Positions 13,720 through 14,546 of a stretch of 14,546 nucleotides of DNA are shown piece after piece. Origin of the DNA: Syntrophomonadaceae bacterium (GTDB lineage Bacteria > Bacillota > Syntrophomonadia > Syntrophomonadales > Syntrophomonadaceae); the NCBI GenBank assembly GCA_012522705.1, contig JAAYJY010000126.1:1-14546 (forward strand), written 5' to 3'. Position numbers and translations under genes: made by a program. Each line of letters begins with the position of its first letter. Positions within the stretch are counted from its first letter, which is position 1. The notes beneath the pieces were generated by a model. That model saw only the letters and a program-made list of their open reading frames with translations, was not told where the DNA came from and did no database searches.

Positions 13720-14546
13720 TTATTGATTACCTTCGATATCACCACTGAGAGCATTCAGAAATACTTGTTGATGCTGTTGCATTTGTTTGTCTTTCCTGAA
13801 TACCACCGCCAGGTAATCCGGTTTAAAATACTTATTTAGCGAAATAAATCTGGATCCAGGCCGATTGAATATAGGGAGACTCCGTACCACTGTGGCAAAT
13901 GATATTCCCAGACCTAACTCTACATAGGTTACATTCAGTTCCACACTCGAAGATTCCATTGCCATATGATAAGTCAGATTATTTTCCAGGAAGAGTTTTT
14001 CTATCTCGGTACGTTTACAGGGCTCATTTCTCCTAATAGGCAGAATCAATGGATATTTGGCTATTTCATCAAGTGAAATCTCCTCCAAATCATTCAAGGG
14101 GTGGGCGGCATTTACGATAAGGACTGTCTCCACCGGATTCAGACGGATCTTTTGCAGGGTTGGCGGCACAATGGATTCCAACATAATGCCAAAGTCAACT
14201 GCCCCCTCATTGACTAACTCCAGAGCCGCTCTTTGCGACCGGTCGAGAATCGTATACTCCACCCAAGGAAACTGTTCTTTATATACTTCCAGCTTTTGAG
14301 GCAATAGCTGATTAAGCGAAGTAAACGGACCCGCGATTCTCAGCTTACCCTTATGAGAGCCTTTGAGTTCGCTTAACTGGTCCAGTAATACTTCGTATTT
14401 CATAAGGACGGACTCTACGAAGTCATACATCAACTCGCCAGCTTCCGTAAGTATCAATTTGCGTTTACCGATTCTTTCAAAAAGGCTGATGCCCAGTTCC
14501 TCTTCCAGCTTACTGATCTGCTGGGATACGGCTGACTGTGTCACAT
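13720..14546 (-). CDS. LysR-type transcriptional regulator, N-terminus outside the window
   Basis: The window shows 275 residues of a regulator that enters from the right edge. The helix-turn-helix is readable at the edge (TQSAVSQQISKLEEELG followed by LFERIGKR), so only about the first 20 residues are missing; the GTG at 14544 is an internal codon and not the start. A linker helix follows, then the substrate-binding domain from about residue 68 (GKLRIAGPFTSLNQLLP) to the end. Such proteins bind a small effector and control a target that is often divergently transcribed. That target would lie beyond the right edge, so neither ligand nor regulon can be named. The gene converges on the ferritin-like cluster. 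Confidence 0.9.
   Translation of the reverse strand, partial: VTQSAVSQQISKLEEELGISLFERIGKRKLILTEAGELMYDFVESVLMKYEVLLDQLSELKGSHKGKLRIAGPFTSLNQLLPQKLEVYKEQFPWVEYTILDRSQRAALELVNEGAVDFGIMLESIVPPTLQKIRLNPVETVLIVNAAHPLNDLEEISLDEIAKYPLILPIRRNEPCKRTEIEKLFLENNLTYHMAMESSSVELNVTYVELGLGISFATVVRSLPIFNRPGSRFISLNKYFKPDYLAVVFRKDKQMQQHQQVFLNALSGDIEGNQ

Overview
The window looks like chromosome from an anaerobic Gram-positive bacterium, most likely a clostridial Firmicute. This is inferred from strong AGGAGG-type ribosome binding sites, frequent TTG and GTG starts, moderate GC, and the mix of a DUF362 ferredoxin protein, a PflA-like radical SAM protein, a PPK2 kinase and small ferritin-like proteins. No rRNA, tRNA, CRISPR array, transposase or integrase was recognised.

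Positions 1-6066 hold ordinary housekeeping genes. They are a membrane-anchored trypsin-like protease (start outside the window), a Gph-like HAD phosphatase, a small GIY-YIG-like protein, a PPK2 polyphosphate kinase, a PlsC-like acyltransferase, an endonuclease III-like glycosylase on the minus strand, a radical SAM protein and a YccF membrane protein. Positions 6067-9051 hold a DUF362/ferredoxin protein preceded by four 13-bp tandem repeats, then two minus-strand genes: a lactonase-type beta-propeller ending at a clear terminator, and a half-size TauE/SafE membrane protein.

Positions 9383-13551 are the unusual part. A lipoprotein form of VanX D,D-dipeptidase is followed by a 76-residue protein. 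A 694-bp segment covering the last third of vanX, the spacer and most of the small gene recurs 2,399 bp downstream in the same orientation. The second copy has a truncated vanX and a second small gene. Between the copies is a visibly more AT-rich stretch with a secreted cysteine-containing orphan, a small membrane protein and a 52-residue minus-strand gene. The 76/77-residue proteins align without gaps to each half of the next gene, a two-repeat ferritin-like protein. They therefore look like half-ferritin modules with a degenerate metal site. The two-repeat gene carries two in-frame stops (TGA and TAA) one codon apart in its second half, though its predicted metal ligands are intact on both sides. 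The window ends in a LysR-type regulator on the minus strand whose N-terminus lies outside.

The best candidate for something undescribed is this duplicated vanX/half-ferritin cassette together with the interrupted diiron-type gene. The evidence is by-eye alignment only, and no function can be assigned to it as a system.
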